Assembly (NCBI GenBank): GCA_017309115.1
Contig: JAFLEF010000055.1
Location: forward strand, 1-49,195
Reading direction: 5' to 3'
DNA: 49,195 bases
Source: Verrucomicrobiota bacterium
GTDB taxonomy: Bacteria > Verrucomicrobiota > Verrucomicrobiia > Limisphaerales > UBA9464
Positions 17,811 to 26,603 of this stretch are shown here, piece after piece. The position numbers and the translations under genes were made by a program. The notes under the pieces were generated by a model. The model saw only the letters and a program-made list of their open reading frames with translations. It did no database searches and was not told the DNA's origin. How positions within the stretch are numbered: position 1 is the first letter of the stretch; every line of letters starts with the position of its first letter.

Positions 17811-18341
17811 ATGGAACTCACCCAACGCCGACCCGCCTATTGGACACCGGGCTACGACACGGCGCACCTGGTGGTTCCGGTCCTGTTGGTGCTTTTGGCG
17901 GCGTTGCTCGCCTTTTTGCCGGCCAAGCCGGTGCGGCGAACGCGGGTCGTTCCCCCGGCCCCTCCGGTGATCCGTCCCACCACGATTCTTTCGCCGCTGG
18001 CGGGTTCGGCCCTGGGCAGTGGTCAGACCCTGGTGGTCGATGGACTGGCTCATCCGGGTGGGGTGGTCCGGCTTTACTGGTACACTCAGCCCATCGGGGA
18101 ACCCACGGTTGTGGCGGCCGATGGTCGTTGGCAGTTCACCCTCGCGAATTTGCCTCCGGGCACCCACACCCTGCGGGCCGGAGCGCTCGTGGCCGGTCGG
18201 AGCATCTGGTCGTCCGAAGTGGTCTTTACGGCCACCGCTCCAGCCACCCGACCCGTCGCCAAACCGGCGCCCAAGAAGCCCGCCGCCAAGGCTCCCGCCA
18301 ATACCTCCAAATCCCGCAAGCCGGCCAATTCGCGGCCTTAG
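17811..18341 (+). CDS. Single-span membrane protein with Ig-like domain and basic Pro/Ala-rich tail
   Basis: 176 residues. One transmembrane segment is at about 22-40 (VVPVLLVLLAALLAFLPA). A linker rich in Pro and Arg leads to a domain at about 64-140 that reads like a bacterial Ig-like fold: SPLAGSALGSGQTLVVDGLAHPGGVVRLYW, then a DGRWQFTLANLPPGTHTLRAGAL strand pair as seen in adhesin-type repeats. The C-terminal 30 residues are Lys/Pro/Ala rich, like DNA- or cell-wall-binding tails. It lies 12 bases after the coiled-coil gene and is convergent with the methyltransferase gene. Its job is unknown; an envelope assembly role with its neighbour is inference. Confidence 0.65.
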   Translation: MELTQRRPAYWTPGYDTAHLVVPVLLVLLAALLAFLPAKPVRRTRVVPPAPPVIRPTTILSPLAGSALGSGQTLVVDGLAHPGGVVRLYWYTQPIGEPTVVAADGRWQFTLANLPPGTHTLRAGALVAGRSIWSSEVVFTATAPATRPVAKPAPKKPAAKAPANTSKSRKPANSRP

Positions 18342-18362
18342 CGTGGGTTTTGTCCTGTCCCG

Positions 18363-19190
18363 TCACCGCCGAGTGGCGACGATTTCCAGATAGGGAGCCT
18401 CGATTTCCGTAACGCCATCCCGCGAGCGGTTGTGCCCGTGGTACAGGTTCTCCAAGTCGTGCTGAAGTTCTTGGGCCTCGTCGCCGGACAACCCTTCAAA
18501 CGCCCGCACGATGGGACCGTAGTACCGACGGAAGAACTCCACGGTTTGCCCCGGGGTAAAGGGATACCGCAGTCGGGCCACCCGGGGTGTGCAGCGCAGT
18601 TCCTCCACCTGACTTCCCAGCCGCTGACGCACCACCGCTTCGTCTCCCCAGGCCAGGGGTCCGGTCCAGTCAGCGACTCCCGGTCGGCGGCTTTGGATCA
18701 GTCGCAGGCATTCGGCGACGAATCCCTCGGGAGCCCAGTGCGCCAGGGCAATGAGACCGCCGGGCCGACAGACTCGCATGAGTTCGGCGGTCGCCACTTC
18801 CGGACGAGTTGCAAACATCAGCCCGAACAGACTGAGCACGACTTCAAAATGCGCTTCCGGATAGGGGAGGGATTCGAGGTCGGCTTCCTGAAAATCGATA
18901 GGCAACTGCCGCGCCCGCGCCCGGGCTTGGGCTTGGACCACCAGATTCGACGCCAGATCTACCCCGCTGGTGATGCATCCGGCGCGGGCGGTCAGGAGGG
19001 CCAGATTGCCGCTGCCGCAGGCCAGATCGAGCACGCGACTGCTGGGGGCGAAGCTGAGCCGCGAGAGGAACTCTGCGGCGGTGGCTTCGTTGAACTTGGC
19101 AATCAACCCGAAGTCGCCGGATTCCCACAGAGACTTGGTAGCGCGTTGTCGTTCCAGGTCTTCCGGGGAACGAAGGGAATGGCGGGACAT
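18363..19190 (-). CDS. Class I SAM-dependent methyltransferase
   Basis: 275 residues from ATG 19190; upstream codons to 19319 are low-complexity and overlap the likely control region of dusB. Motif I VLDLACGSG is at 53-61. An acidic strand end (GVDLASN) follows, then the motif-II/III-like region EADLESLPYPEAHFEVVLSLFGLMF and the post-motif MRVCRPGGLIALAHW. These match the UbiE/Methyltransf_11 type, which methylates small molecules, quinones or lipids. The substrate is not determined. It is convergent with the gene ending at 18341 and divergent from dusB. Confidence 0.85.
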   Translation of the reverse strand: MSRHSLRSPEDLERQRATKSLWESGDFGLIAKFNEATAAEFLSRLSFAPSSRVLDLACGSGNLALLTARAGCITSGVDLASNLVVQAQARARARQLPIDFQEADLESLPYPEAHFEVVLSLFGLMFATRPEVATAELMRVCRPGGLIALAHWAPEGFVAECLRLIQSRRPGVADWTGPLAWGDEAVVRQRLGSQVEELRCTPRVARLRYPFTPGQTVEFFRRYYGPIVRAFEGLSGDEAQELQHDLENLYHGHNRSRDGVTEIEAPYLEIVATRR

Positions 19191-19412
19191 GGGGGAACGG
19201 GTCGGGGAGGTGCGGTCGGGATCGGACCGGGAGGCGGCGGGCGCCGCCAGATTCCAATCCGGGCTGGTCTGCGGGGCGATCACGTCTCTAGAGGAGCGCG
19301 GACCGGCTTGGTTGACCATGCCACCAAAGGTCCATTGGACCGCGTGGTGTCGGAGTCGCGCGCTCGGGACTCCGTTCCTGACATTCCCCCGACACTTGTT
19401 AGGCTCGGTCCC

Positions 19413-20528
19413 ATGATCCGCTTCGGCTCCTTGGAGCTGGGTTCCAACCTCTTTCTCTCGCCTTTGGCGGGCTACACCAATCTGCCCTTCCGTTTGGTGG
19501 TTCGGGAGATTGGCGGGGTCGACCTTTGCACCACGGATCTGGTCAATGCCCGCTCCTTGCTGGAACGTAATCGGAAGGCGCTAAAACTGATTGAATCCAA
19601 CGAGCAGGATCGTCCGCTGGCCGTGCAGCTGTTTGGGGCGGTTCCCGAAGAGATGCGGGATGCCGCCCTGTACGTGGAATCCCTGGGGGTACGGTCGGTG
19701 GACATCAACATGGGCTGCCCGGTGAAGAAGGTCTGCCGGGTGGGTGGCGGTTCAGCCATGATGACCGAATTGGATCGGACGGCGGCGTTGGTTCGGGGAA
19801 TGGTCGAAGCGGTCAAAATCCCGGTGACGGCCAAAATGCGGCTGGGTTGGGATGACGACAATCTGACCGCGCCGGATTTGGCGCGAGCCTTGGAGGACGC
19901 CGGGGTTTCGGCGGTGTTCATTCACGGACGGACGCGCGAACAAGGATTCAGCGGGACGGTGAACTTGGCGGGCATCCGCGCCGTGGTCGCTGCGGTGCGG
20001 CGGATTCCGGTCATCGGCAATGGTGACGTAACGACTCCTGAGGCGGCGGCGCTGATGATCCGGGAGACGGGTTGCGCTGGGGTGAGCATGGGTCGGGGTG
20101 CGTTCTATGATCCGTGGATCTTCCGTCGCACCCGCCACTACCTGGCGACGGGCGAGCTATTGCCGGAGCCTTCGTTTGCGGAACGGGTTAAGATCTTGTC
20201 CCGACATCTGGACCTGATGATTGAGGTTTTCGGTGAGCAACTGGGCTGCGTGATGTTTCGCAAGGTGGCGCCGTGGTACGCCAAGCGGTTTGGACCGGTG
20301 GCCGAGTTCAACAAGCGCGTGGTCCAAATGAGTTCGCGGGCAGAGTTTGACGAGATTTTGGCGCGCTATCGGACCTGGCGGGCGCAGTTTTGTGATGATC
20401 AAGGGGAACTGTTGCCGCGCTATCGGCCGTCCCCGATGCTGGCCAGTTTTGAACGCGAAGCGGATCAGCCACCCAGCACCGTGCGCACCGCCATTCCGGT
20501 GCCTCGGGGTCCGGTCGAAGTTTGGTGA
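19413..20528 (+). CDS. dusB: tRNA-dihydrouridine synthase (DusB type)
   Basis: 371 residues from ATG 19413. The frame is open back to 18432, but only opposite the methyltransferase gene, and the family begins at IRFGSLELGSNLFLSPLAGYTN. FMN and substrate motifs are present: the GCPVKK loop with catalytic Cys102, the KMRLGWDD strand, the IHGRTREQGFSG His/Arg site, IGNGDV and SMGRGAFYDPWIF for FMN phosphate binding. It reduces specific uridines in the tRNA D-loop with NADPH. The C-terminus from about 320 (after YRTWRAQF) is longer than in typical DusB (about 320 residues) and looks disordered. The next gene starts 44 bases later. Confidence 0.93.
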   Translation: MIRFGSLELGSNLFLSPLAGYTNLPFRLVVREIGGVDLCTTDLVNARSLLERNRKALKLIESNEQDRPLAVQLFGAVPEEMRDAALYVESLGVRSVDINMGCPVKKVCRVGGGSAMMTELDRTAALVRGMVEAVKIPVTAKMRLGWDDDNLTAPDLARALEDAGVSAVFIHGRTREQGFSGTVNLAGIRAVVAAVRRIPVIGNGDVTTPEAAALMIRETGCAGVSMGRGAFYDPWIFRRTRHYLATGELLPEPSFAERVKILSRHLDLMIEVFGEQLGCVMFRKVAPWYAKRFGPVAEFNKRVVQMSSRAEFDEILARYRTWRAQFCDDQGELLPRYRPSPMLASFEREADQPPSTVRTAIPVPRGPVEVW

Positions 20529-20572
20529 GTTTTGGGTTTTGCTGAGGCGGCCAACTCGGCACGGTTTTCGTC

Positions 20573-21538
20573 ATGGCCCAACCCGAACAGCCCGAGCCCG
20601 TCCGGTCCGGTCGGCGTCGTCGTCGTCATCGTTCGAAGTCCAAATCGTGGTCCCTCACGCCGGGACAGATCTGGCTGGGCGTGGGCGGCCTGGGGTTTCT
20701 GGCGTTGGCGAGTCTCGCGGTCTGGGTGTGGTTGGGTGGCCTGCGGGCACCCCGGTTCCTCGAGAACTGGACCGCCAGCGGTCCAGAATTCGAGCCCTGG
20801 CAGAGCTTGGAGCCGGGTATTGAGTATTCCCGGGCGTTGCGCACGTCACCTCGGCCGCTTCGAATTCATGCGCTGAGGGTGGATCTCCGCGATCCGAGTC
20901 TGGAAGTGGTCGTGCCGCGGGCGGAGTACGCCGGGGGAGGCGAGACCCGGGCGCTCTGGCCGCTCACCTGGCTCAAGCGGCATTACCTCCGGGCGGCGAT
21001 CAATGCGACGCCGTTCACTCCGGCTCCGATTTTCCCCAGTCGACCCACGCGGCTGCAAGGCTTGGCGATTTCTGACGGCCAACGCTGGTCGGAACCCACC
21101 GGCAATCTCGACAACCTGGTGGTGGCCCCAGACGGTTCGATCCGATTCCTCCAGGGCAAGATGCCCATCGGCGACGCTCGCTTCGGAGCGGGTGGCTTTC
21201 TGGTCATTCGGCGCGACGGCGTGAACACCGGGGACACGAGTGTGCGCGATGCCACGTCGGTGGTGGGGGTCTCTGCCGATCGCCGTTGGATGTACTGGCT
21301 GGTCGTCGATGGCGGCCAGCCAGGCTACAGCGAAGGTGTTACCCCGAAGGAAGCTTCGGAATTGATCGCGGAACTAGGCGCCAGCGACGCCCTTCGCTTG
21401 GATGGTGGTGCGTCGAGTGCGCTGGCAGTCGCCGCCGGGGGCAATCGGGTTCTGAACCGTTCGCGCAATCCAGTGTACAGCGGCGCCCCCCGGCCGGTCG
21501 GAAACGTCCTGGGGGTCCGTCGCAAAGTGGCACCCTGA
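20573..21538 (+). CDS. Phosphodiester glycosidase family protein (NAGPA-like) with membrane anchor
   Basis: 321 residues. An Arg-rich cytoplasmic N-terminus (RRRRRHRSKSK, 14-24) is followed by one transmembrane helix at about 32-54, so the main domain faces the periplasm. From about 95 it matches the NAGPA domain (named after the human uncovering enzyme): the early INATPFTP segment, GGFLVIRRDGVNTGD, and the hallmark ALRLDGGASSALAV near residue 277. Family members cleave sugar phosphodiesters, for example in wall or exopolysaccharide metabolism; the actual substrate here is unknown. It may share a transcript with dusB, but the 44-base gap leaves this open. Confidence 0.82.
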   Translation: MAQPEQPEPVRSGRRRRRHRSKSKSWSLTPGQIWLGVGGLGFLALASLAVWVWLGGLRAPRFLENWTASGPEFEPWQSLEPGIEYSRALRTSPRPLRIHALRVDLRDPSLEVVVPRAEYAGGGETRALWPLTWLKRHYLRAAINATPFTPAPIFPSRPTRLQGLAISDGQRWSEPTGNLDNLVVAPDGSIRFLQGKMPIGDARFGAGGFLVIRRDGVNTGDTSVRDATSVVGVSADRRWMYWLVVDGGQPGYSEGVTPKEASELIAELGASDALRLDGGASSALAVAAGGNRVLNRSRNPVYSGAPRPVGNVLGVRRKVAP

Positions 21539-21545
21539 GCGGGAG

Positions 21546-22823
21546 TTATCGGCGAAAGCGGCGGGGAGGACCGGAGCGTCGCGGACCGCCCCGGCTGCTG
21601 GGAGCAGATCCCCGGAATCCGCGAGGCGGTGGACGATGCGAGTCGCGGCTGCCCCTGGACTCTTCCTGCGTCCGCGGCGCGGGAGGAGCCTGATAGTCGA
21701 AGCCGTCCGCCTTTTTGCGAACGATCCCGCGGCCAATGAAGCGTTCCAAGGCACGCAGATCCGGATAGTCCTCGGGCGTGACGAAGCTGATCGCGTCGCC
21801 CACGGAATGGGCTCGACCGGTGCGGCCGATGCGGTGGACGTAATCCTCCGCATGCTCGGGAAAGTCGAAATTCACGACGTGCGAAATGCCATCCACGTCG
21901 ATGCCCCGGGCGGCGATGTCGGTGGCCACCAGAACCCGGACCTCACCTGACTTGAAGTCCTTGAGAGCCCGGAGACGCTGGCTCTGCGACCGGTTGGAAT
22001 GGAGTGTGGCGGTCGTGATGCCCCGCGACTCCAGCTGACGTGCCAGGCGGTCGGCCCCGTGCTTCATGCGGGAGAACACCAGGACCATGTTCAGATTGGG
22101 ATCCTGCAGCAAATGGATGAGCAGCGCCGACTTCAGGTGCTTCGGAACTTCGTAAACGAATTGGGTGACCGTCTCGGCGGGATTAGAGCGGCGGCCGATC
22201 TGGATGGTTTTCGGATTCCGTTGGAACTCCTTCGTTAGCCCTTCGATTTCGCGCGAAAGCGTGGCGGAGAACAGCAGCGTCTGGCGGTTTTTGGGAAGTC
22301 CGCGGACCACTTGGCGAATGGACGGCAGGAAGCCCATGTCGAGCATGCGATCGGCTTCATCCAGCACGAGGTGTTGCAGCTGACTGAAGTCCCCGAAGCG
22401 GCGGCCGAGCAGATCCAGCAAGCGGCCGGGGCAGGCGATGACGATATCGGCTCCGGCGCGGAGGGCGCGAATCTGGGGTTGTTCACCCACGCCTCCGAAG
22501 ATGGTGGCGATGTTGAGCGGCAGATAGCGTGCGTAGGCGCGGACGTTCTCCTCAATTTGCACCACCAATTCCCGGGTGGGGGCGAGTACGAGAACCTTGC
22601 TTCCGCGACGGCGTTCCCCAGCGGCCGCGGCGGCCAACTGACTGAGGATGGGGAGCGTGAAGGCGGCCGTTTTTCCGGTACCGGTCTGGGCGATCCCAAT
22701 GAGGTCCTGGCCGGCCAGGGCGGGCGGAATGGCGGCCGCCTGAATGGGCGTCGGTTCGGTATAGCCGGCTTCCTGGACCGCCTTAAGAATTCTGGCCTCC
22801 AGGCCAAGGGCGTTGAATGACAT
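21546..22823 (-). CDS. DEAD-box RNA helicase (RhlE-like)
   Basis: 425 residues. All core motifs are present: the Q motif (GYTEPTPIQAAAIP, about 20-33), motif I AQTGTGKT (45-52), Ia APTREL (81-86), II DEAD (155-158), III SAT (186-188), V ATDIAARGID (300-309) and VI HRIGRTGR (330-337). The C-terminus is an Arg/Gly/Pro-rich tail, as in RhlE-type enzymes, probably for RNA contact. It unwinds short RNA duplexes in ribosome assembly or mRNA decay, often at low temperature. It is convergent with the NAGPA gene, only 7 bases away. The manganese transporter genes lie upstream in the same orientation, but the 64-base gap suggests a separate unit. Confidence 0.93.
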   Translation of the reverse strand: MSFNALGLEARILKAVQEAGYTEPTPIQAAAIPPALAGQDLIGIAQTGTGKTAAFTLPILSQLAAAAAGERRRGSKVLVLAPTRELVVQIEENVRAYARYLPLNIATIFGGVGEQPQIRALRAGADIVIACPGRLLDLLGRRFGDFSQLQHLVLDEADRMLDMGFLPSIRQVVRGLPKNRQTLLFSATLSREIEGLTKEFQRNPKTIQIGRRSNPAETVTQFVYEVPKHLKSALLIHLLQDPNLNMVLVFSRMKHGADRLARQLESRGITTATLHSNRSQSQRLRALKDFKSGEVRVLVATDIAARGIDVDGISHVVNFDFPEHAEDYVHRIGRTGRAHSVGDAISFVTPEDYPDLRALERFIGRGIVRKKADGFDYQAPPAPRTQEESRGSRDSHRPPPRGFRGSAPSSRGGPRRSGPPRRFRR

Positions 22824-22887
22824 CGAGCGGTCAGCTTACCAGAACCGCGATAAAGGCCACATCCAAATGACGCCCCGAGGACCCGGG

Positions 22888-23757
22888 CTAAACGCCCGCG
22901 GAACCCACCGGCACCGTGACCCCCAGCCGACGGGCCCGCCAGCCCGCCAGCAAGCCCCGCTTGGGTCCGAGGATCAGGGCGAGCAGGAACGTGGCGGATT
23001 GGGTCAGGACAATGCAGGCGCCGGTCGAAGCGTTGAGAAAGAAGCTGACGTACGTGCCGAAGGTCCCGGCGAACACCGCCGATCCTACCGCCCAGCCCAT
23101 CATGCGTGGAAAGCGGTCCGTCATCAGGAATCCCACACACCCGGGCGTCACCAGCATGGCCACCACCAGAATCACCCCGACCGCTTGAAGTGACGCCACA
23201 ATGGTCAGGGCCAGCAACACCAACATGACGTAGTTCAAAACCTTCGGGTTGAGCCCAATGCTGCGGGCGTGGCCGGGATCGAAGCAGAACAGCAGCAGAT
23301 CGTGCCGGAGAATTAACGTGGCCAGAAGCGTCAGGCTGCCGATCACGACGGTTTGAATGACCTGACTCTTGGGCAATCCCAGCAGGCTGCCGAAGAGGAT
23401 GTGGTTCAGATGCTGATCCGATTCGATCTTGGTGAAGAGCACGAGTCCGAAGGCGAACAGTCCGGTAAAGACCACGCCCATGACCGTGTCTTCCTTCACG
23501 CGGCTGTTGGCTTTGATGAAACCCGTTCCCACGGCGCACAGAAGACCTGAGGCAAAGGCGCCCAACGCCAGGGGCACGCCGGCGACATAGGCCAGGACGA
23601 CTCCCGGCAGCACCGCGTGGGCGATCGCGTCGCCCAGCAAGGACCAGCCCTTGAGCACCAGAAAACAGGAGAACACGGCGCAGACCGCTCCGACCAACGC
23701 CGCCACGCCCAGCGCCGTGAGCATGAAGTCGTACTGAAAGGGTGAGGTCCAGCTCAT
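22888..23757 (-). CDS. mntD: Manganese ABC transporter permease, second subunit (MntD-like)
   Basis: 289 residues, about eight hydrophobic helices. It matches the ABC-3 metal permease family: FLVLKGWSLLGDAIAHAVLPGVVLAY near the start (conserved Asp and His in the S-L-x-G-D-A-x-x-H pattern), the CFDPGHARSIGL cytoplasmic loop that couples to the ATPase, and AVGVILVVAMLVTPG. It is last in the minus-strand operon and overlaps the preceding permease gene by four bases. It pairs with the other permease to form the channel for the metal handed over by the binding lipoprotein. Metal assignment comes from the neighbouring MntR and the binding-protein ligands, not from this subunit. Confidence 0.88.
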   Translation of the reverse strand: MSWTSPFQYDFMLTALGVAALVGAVCAVFSCFLVLKGWSLLGDAIAHAVLPGVVLAYVAGVPLALGAFASGLLCAVGTGFIKANSRVKEDTVMGVVFTGLFAFGLVLFTKIESDQHLNHILFGSLLGLPKSQVIQTVVIGSLTLLATLILRHDLLLFCFDPGHARSIGLNPKVLNYVMLVLLALTIVASLQAVGVILVVAMLVTPGCVGFLMTDRFPRMMGWAVGSAVFAGTFGTYVSFFLNASTGACIVLTQSATFLLALILGPKRGLLAGWRARRLGVTVPVGSAGV

Positions 23758-24617
23758 GAGTGGCTGCCCTCCAGCGCCAGCTGGCGTTGCCGTCGGCCCG
23801 CGAGCATTCCGTGTTTGGGACCGAACACCAGCGCCGCCAGGAAAATGAGGGTCTGCAGGACCACGATGCAGCCGCCCGTGGAACCATCCAGGAAGTAGCT
23901 GATATACGCTCCGACACTACCGGTGCCCACACCGATGCCTCCGGCGATAGCCATCATGCGTCCGAAGCGGTCGCTGAGCAGATACGCCGTGGCGCCCGGG
24001 GTGACCAGCGTCGCCACCACCAGGCAGGCCCCGACGGTTTGCAACGACGCCACGGCGGTCGCGGCCAGCAAGGTCAGCAGGGTGAAGTGGAGCCGATGCG
24101 TGTTCAGGCCGAGGGATCGGGCCTGGTTGGGATCAAAGCAAAACAAGACCAGGTCGCGCCATTGCAGCGCCAGCACCAGCAGCGTGACAGCTGAAATCGC
24201 CACCACCTGTTTCACGTCGGGTGCCGAGATGCCGAGGATGTTTCCGAACACAATGGTTCGCAGACTCACCCCACTGGGTCGGACTGAGATGAGAAACAAA
24301 CCAGCGGCGAAGAACGTCGTGAACACCACGCCGATGACCGCATCCTCGCGCAGTTGGGTTCGCGCTTTGAGAAAGCCCATTCCGGCGGCGGCGAGCAGTC
24401 CGGCGAAGAACGCGCCTGCAGCAAAGGGCAATCCCAGCCACGCGGCGAGGGCCACCCCGGGCACGACGGCATGTGACAGCGCATCACCCATCAGCGACCA
24501 GCCCTTCAACGTGACAAAGCACGAGAGCAACCCGCACACCCCGCCAATCAGGGCGCTGACCCAGATTGCCTTCAGCATGTACTCGTACTGAAAGGGCGTG
24601 AGCAGGGAGTTGATCAT
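23754..24617 (-). CDS. mntC: Manganese ABC transporter permease, first subunit (MntC-like)
   Basis: 287 residues, with the same architecture as the next gene and clearly its paralogue: [51 protein letters not shown] (coupling loop) and [20 protein letters not shown]. About eight transmembrane helices. It overlaps both neighbours by four bases (ATGA-type junctions at 23754-23757 and 24614-24617), so the three transporter subunits are translationally coupled. Two different permeases suggest a heterodimeric channel, as in MntABCD and SitABCD systems. Confidence 0.88.
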   Translation of the reverse strand: MINSLLTPFQYEYMLKAIWVSALIGGVCGLLSCFVTLKGWSLMGDALSHAVVPGVALAAWLGLPFAAGAFFAGLLAAAGMGFLKARTQLREDAVIGVVFTTFFAAGLFLISVRPSGVSLRTIVFGNILGISAPDVKQVVAISAVTLLVLALQWRDLVLFCFDPNQARSLGLNTHRLHFTLLTLLAATAVASLQTVGACLVVATLVTPGATAYLLSDRFGRMMAIAGGIGVGTGSVGAYISYFLDGSTGGCIVVLQTLIFLAALVFGPKHGMLAGRRQRQLALEGSHS

Positions 24618-25552
24618 CGTTCGTCCTCCGGCAGCGTTCGGGCGCGCACGACTTCTTCGTGTTCCTTCCGTTCGGTGAATTCCAGATGCCCGTCCTTACC
24701 AAACACCAGCGGACGCTCGTCATCGGTCAGGACGGTGATGCGATGGGTGTCGTGCGGTTGAACCGTGGAGCGATCGAAGCGGAAATGGCGCAGAACCCCG
24801 CCAAACGCCCGGGCCAGATTCGCCTCGGTGAAAGTCTCGGCCAGCGGACCCGCGGCGAGGACGGTGCGGTTGATGATGACGGCGTGATCGCAGAACTCCG
24901 GGACCGACCCGAGGTTGTGCGTCGAAACCAGGATGATGTGTCCGGCGGCGCGAAGTTCCCGGAGCAACGTGATGATGGCGGCCTCCGTTTTGACGTCGAC
25001 GCCGGTGAAGGGTTCGTCGAGCAGAATGATCCGACCCTGCTGCGCCAAGGCCCGGGCCAGGAACACGCGTTTCTTCTGGCCGCCGGAGAGTTCGCCAATC
25101 TGCCGTTCCCGGAAATCCCACATCTGAACCCGCCGTAAGCTGTCTTCGACCCGGCGCTTGTCCTCGGCCCGGGGAATGCGGAGGAAGTTCATATAGCCGT
25201 ATCGGCCCATCATGACGACATCCCACACGCTCACCGGGAAGGACCAGTCCACCTCCTCCGCCTGGGGAACGTACGAGACCCAGTTTCGCTTTTGGGCTTC
25301 GGCGATGGTTTGACCGGCGACCCGAACCGTTCCCTGGCTGGGCCGCAGGAAGCCCATGATGGTTTTGAACAGGGTCGATTTGCCGCTGCCATTGATGCCC
25401 ACCAAGGCGCAAATCGTCCCACTATGTAGTCGGAAGCTGGCATCGCGGACGGCGACATTGCCGTTGTTGTAGGTGACCGTGACCTGGTCGATCACGAGGT
25501 CGAGGGTGGCGATCGTTGGAGCGGACTGGGCGGGCAGAGTCATGGAGGTCAC
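24614..25552 (-). CDS. mntB: Manganese ABC transporter ATP-binding protein (MntB-like)
   Basis: 312 residues, longer than the usual 240-260. Walker [10 protein letters not shown] is at 52-60, signature LSGGQ at 155-159 and the Walker B pair D179-E180 ([12 protein letters not shown]); the H-loop is in VSTHNLGS. The segment [29 protein letters not shown] is typical of ATPases of metal-chelate importers. The extra C-terminal 50-60 residues, including a [16 protein letters not shown] motif and an acidic end, are family-atypical but common in SitB-like proteins. It powers the two permeases. Four-base overlaps link it to the genes on both sides. Confidence 0.92.
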   Translation of the reverse strand: MTSMTLPAQSAPTIATLDLVIDQVTVTYNNGNVAVRDASFRLHSGTICALVGINGSGKSTLFKTIMGFLRPSQGTVRVAGQTIAEAQKRNWVSYVPQAEEVDWSFPVSVWDVVMMGRYGYMNFLRIPRAEDKRRVEDSLRRVQMWDFRERQIGELSGGQKKRVFLARALAQQGRIILLDEPFTGVDVKTEAAIITLLRELRAAGHIILVSTHNLGSVPEFCDHAVIINRTVLAAGPLAETFTEANLARAFGGVLRHFRFDRSTVQPHDTHRITVLTDDERPLVFGKDGHLEFTERKEHEEVVRARTLPEDER

Positions 25553-26463
25553 CGGGACGGGAACCCGTTCGCGACGGTATTGGCGTTGAATTCCAGCAAT
25601 TTCAAGTAGGTCGGTGCGGGTCCGTCGGGAGGAGTGAGGGAATCCACATAAAGCAGACCCCCGTAGCGGGCTCCGGTTTCCTGGGCGACCTGGCGCATGG
25701 GTTTGTCGCTGATGGTGCTCTCGCTGAACACCACCGGAATGCGGTTTTGGCGGACCAGATCCACCACCTTGCGCACTTGCTGCGGCGTGCCTTCCTCATC
25801 GGCGTTGACCGGCCAGAGGTACAGTTCCTTGAGACCGTAATCGCGGGCCAGATAGGTGAAGGCCCCTTCGCTGGTGACCAGCCACCGTTGGTTCTCCGGA
25901 ATGCTGGAGAGCTTTTGGCGAAGCGGTTCGTCGATGGCGCGAATCTGGGCCGTATAGGCCGCCGCGTTGGCGTTGTAGGCGGCGGCGTTGGTCGGATCGA
26001 GTTTGACCAGGGCCTGACGAATGTTCTCCACGTACCGAATCGCATTGGCGGGGGACATCCAACTGTGCGGATTCGGCTTTCCGTTGTAGGGACCTTCCGT
26101 GATGCCCAGCGGTTGGATACCCTCGGTCAACACCACCCCGGGTACATTTTTGACGCTGGTGAAGAACCGTTCGAACCAACGTTCCAACCCGAGACCATTC
26201 CACAACACGAGGTCGGCTGACTGGGCTTTGACGATGTCGAGCGGCGTGGGCTCGTACTCGTGGATTTCAGCGCCGGGTTTGGTGATCGACTCCACGATGG
26301 CGTTGGTGCCGGCCACGTTTTGCGCCATGTCCTGGATGATCGTGAAGGTGGTGAGAATTCGTTTCCGGCCGTCATTGGACGAAGTGGTCGCTTCGCCTCC
26401 CCCCTGTCCGCAGCCCGGGGCGAGACCGAGCAATACCCAAGCCACCAACCATCGACCGAACAT
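25549..26463 (-). CDS. mntA: Manganese-binding lipoprotein of the ABC importer (MntA/PsaA-like)
   Basis: 304 residues from ATG 26463; this opens [18 protein letters not shown], a lipoprotein signal with Cys18 as lipid site. The frame continues to 26616, but that stretch consists of intergenic repeat (26505-26538) and would overlap the upstream gene by 13 bases. Cluster A-I metal-binding features are complete: H68 (EIHEYEPTP), H133 (PNPHSW), E199 (TSEGAF) and D274 (YVDSL), the same set as the two His, Glu and Asp ligands of PsaA-type proteins (family knowledge). It captures the metal in the periplasm. Downstream it overlaps the ATPase gene by four bases. Confidence 0.9.
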   Translation of the reverse strand: MFGRWLVAWVLLGLAPGCGQGGGEATTSSNDGRKRILTTFTIIQDMAQNVAGTNAIVESITKPGAEIHEYEPTPLDIVKAQSADLVLWNGLGLERWFERFFTSVKNVPGVVLTEGIQPLGITEGPYNGKPNPHSWMSPANAIRYVENIRQALVKLDPTNAAAYNANAAAYTAQIRAIDEPLRQKLSSIPENQRWLVTSEGAFTYLARDYGLKELYLWPVNADEEGTPQQVRKVVDLVRQNRIPVVFSESTISDKPMRQVAQETGARYGGLLYVDSLTPPDGPAPTYLKLLEFNANTVANGFPSR

Positions 26464-26504
26464 TCGCCACGAGGTTGGCGCGTCCGCTTCCCTGGAACCG
26501 GGTG

Positions 26505-26538
26505 GAGAGTTGAACGTTGAGAGTCGAGAGGTCAGCAG
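26505..26538. repeat. GAGAGTTGAACGTTGAGAG-type dispersed repeat
   Basis: A short tract of GAGAGTTGAACGTTGAGAG followed by TCGAGAGGTCAG, in the gap between the manganese outer-membrane gene and mntA. It resembles the GAGAGCTGAGAG tracts at 12673-12783 and 45661-45710. It argues that mntA starts downstream of it, at 26463. Confidence 0.4.
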
Positions 26539-26603
26539 GTTCATGGTTCCCACTTGCGTTCGATTCTTGGGAGTTCCGTCTACTTGGAAGGTTGTCATGA
26601 GAT

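Noticed and set aside
16371-18167. A 598-residue minus-strand frame opposite the coiled-coil gene
   Set aside because: Repeated Gln/Leu/Arg content is the complement of the heptad repeats; the plus-strand gene has a transmembrane start and a regular coil.
18432-19412. A possible 327-residue N-terminal extension of DusB
   Set aside because: It overlaps the methyltransferase gene on the other strand and encodes nothing recognisable; DusB family sequence begins at 19413.
21546-23932. A long minus-strand frame (22235-23932) crossing the helicase and permease genes
   Set aside because: It overlaps two well-supported genes in another frame and has no domain of its own.
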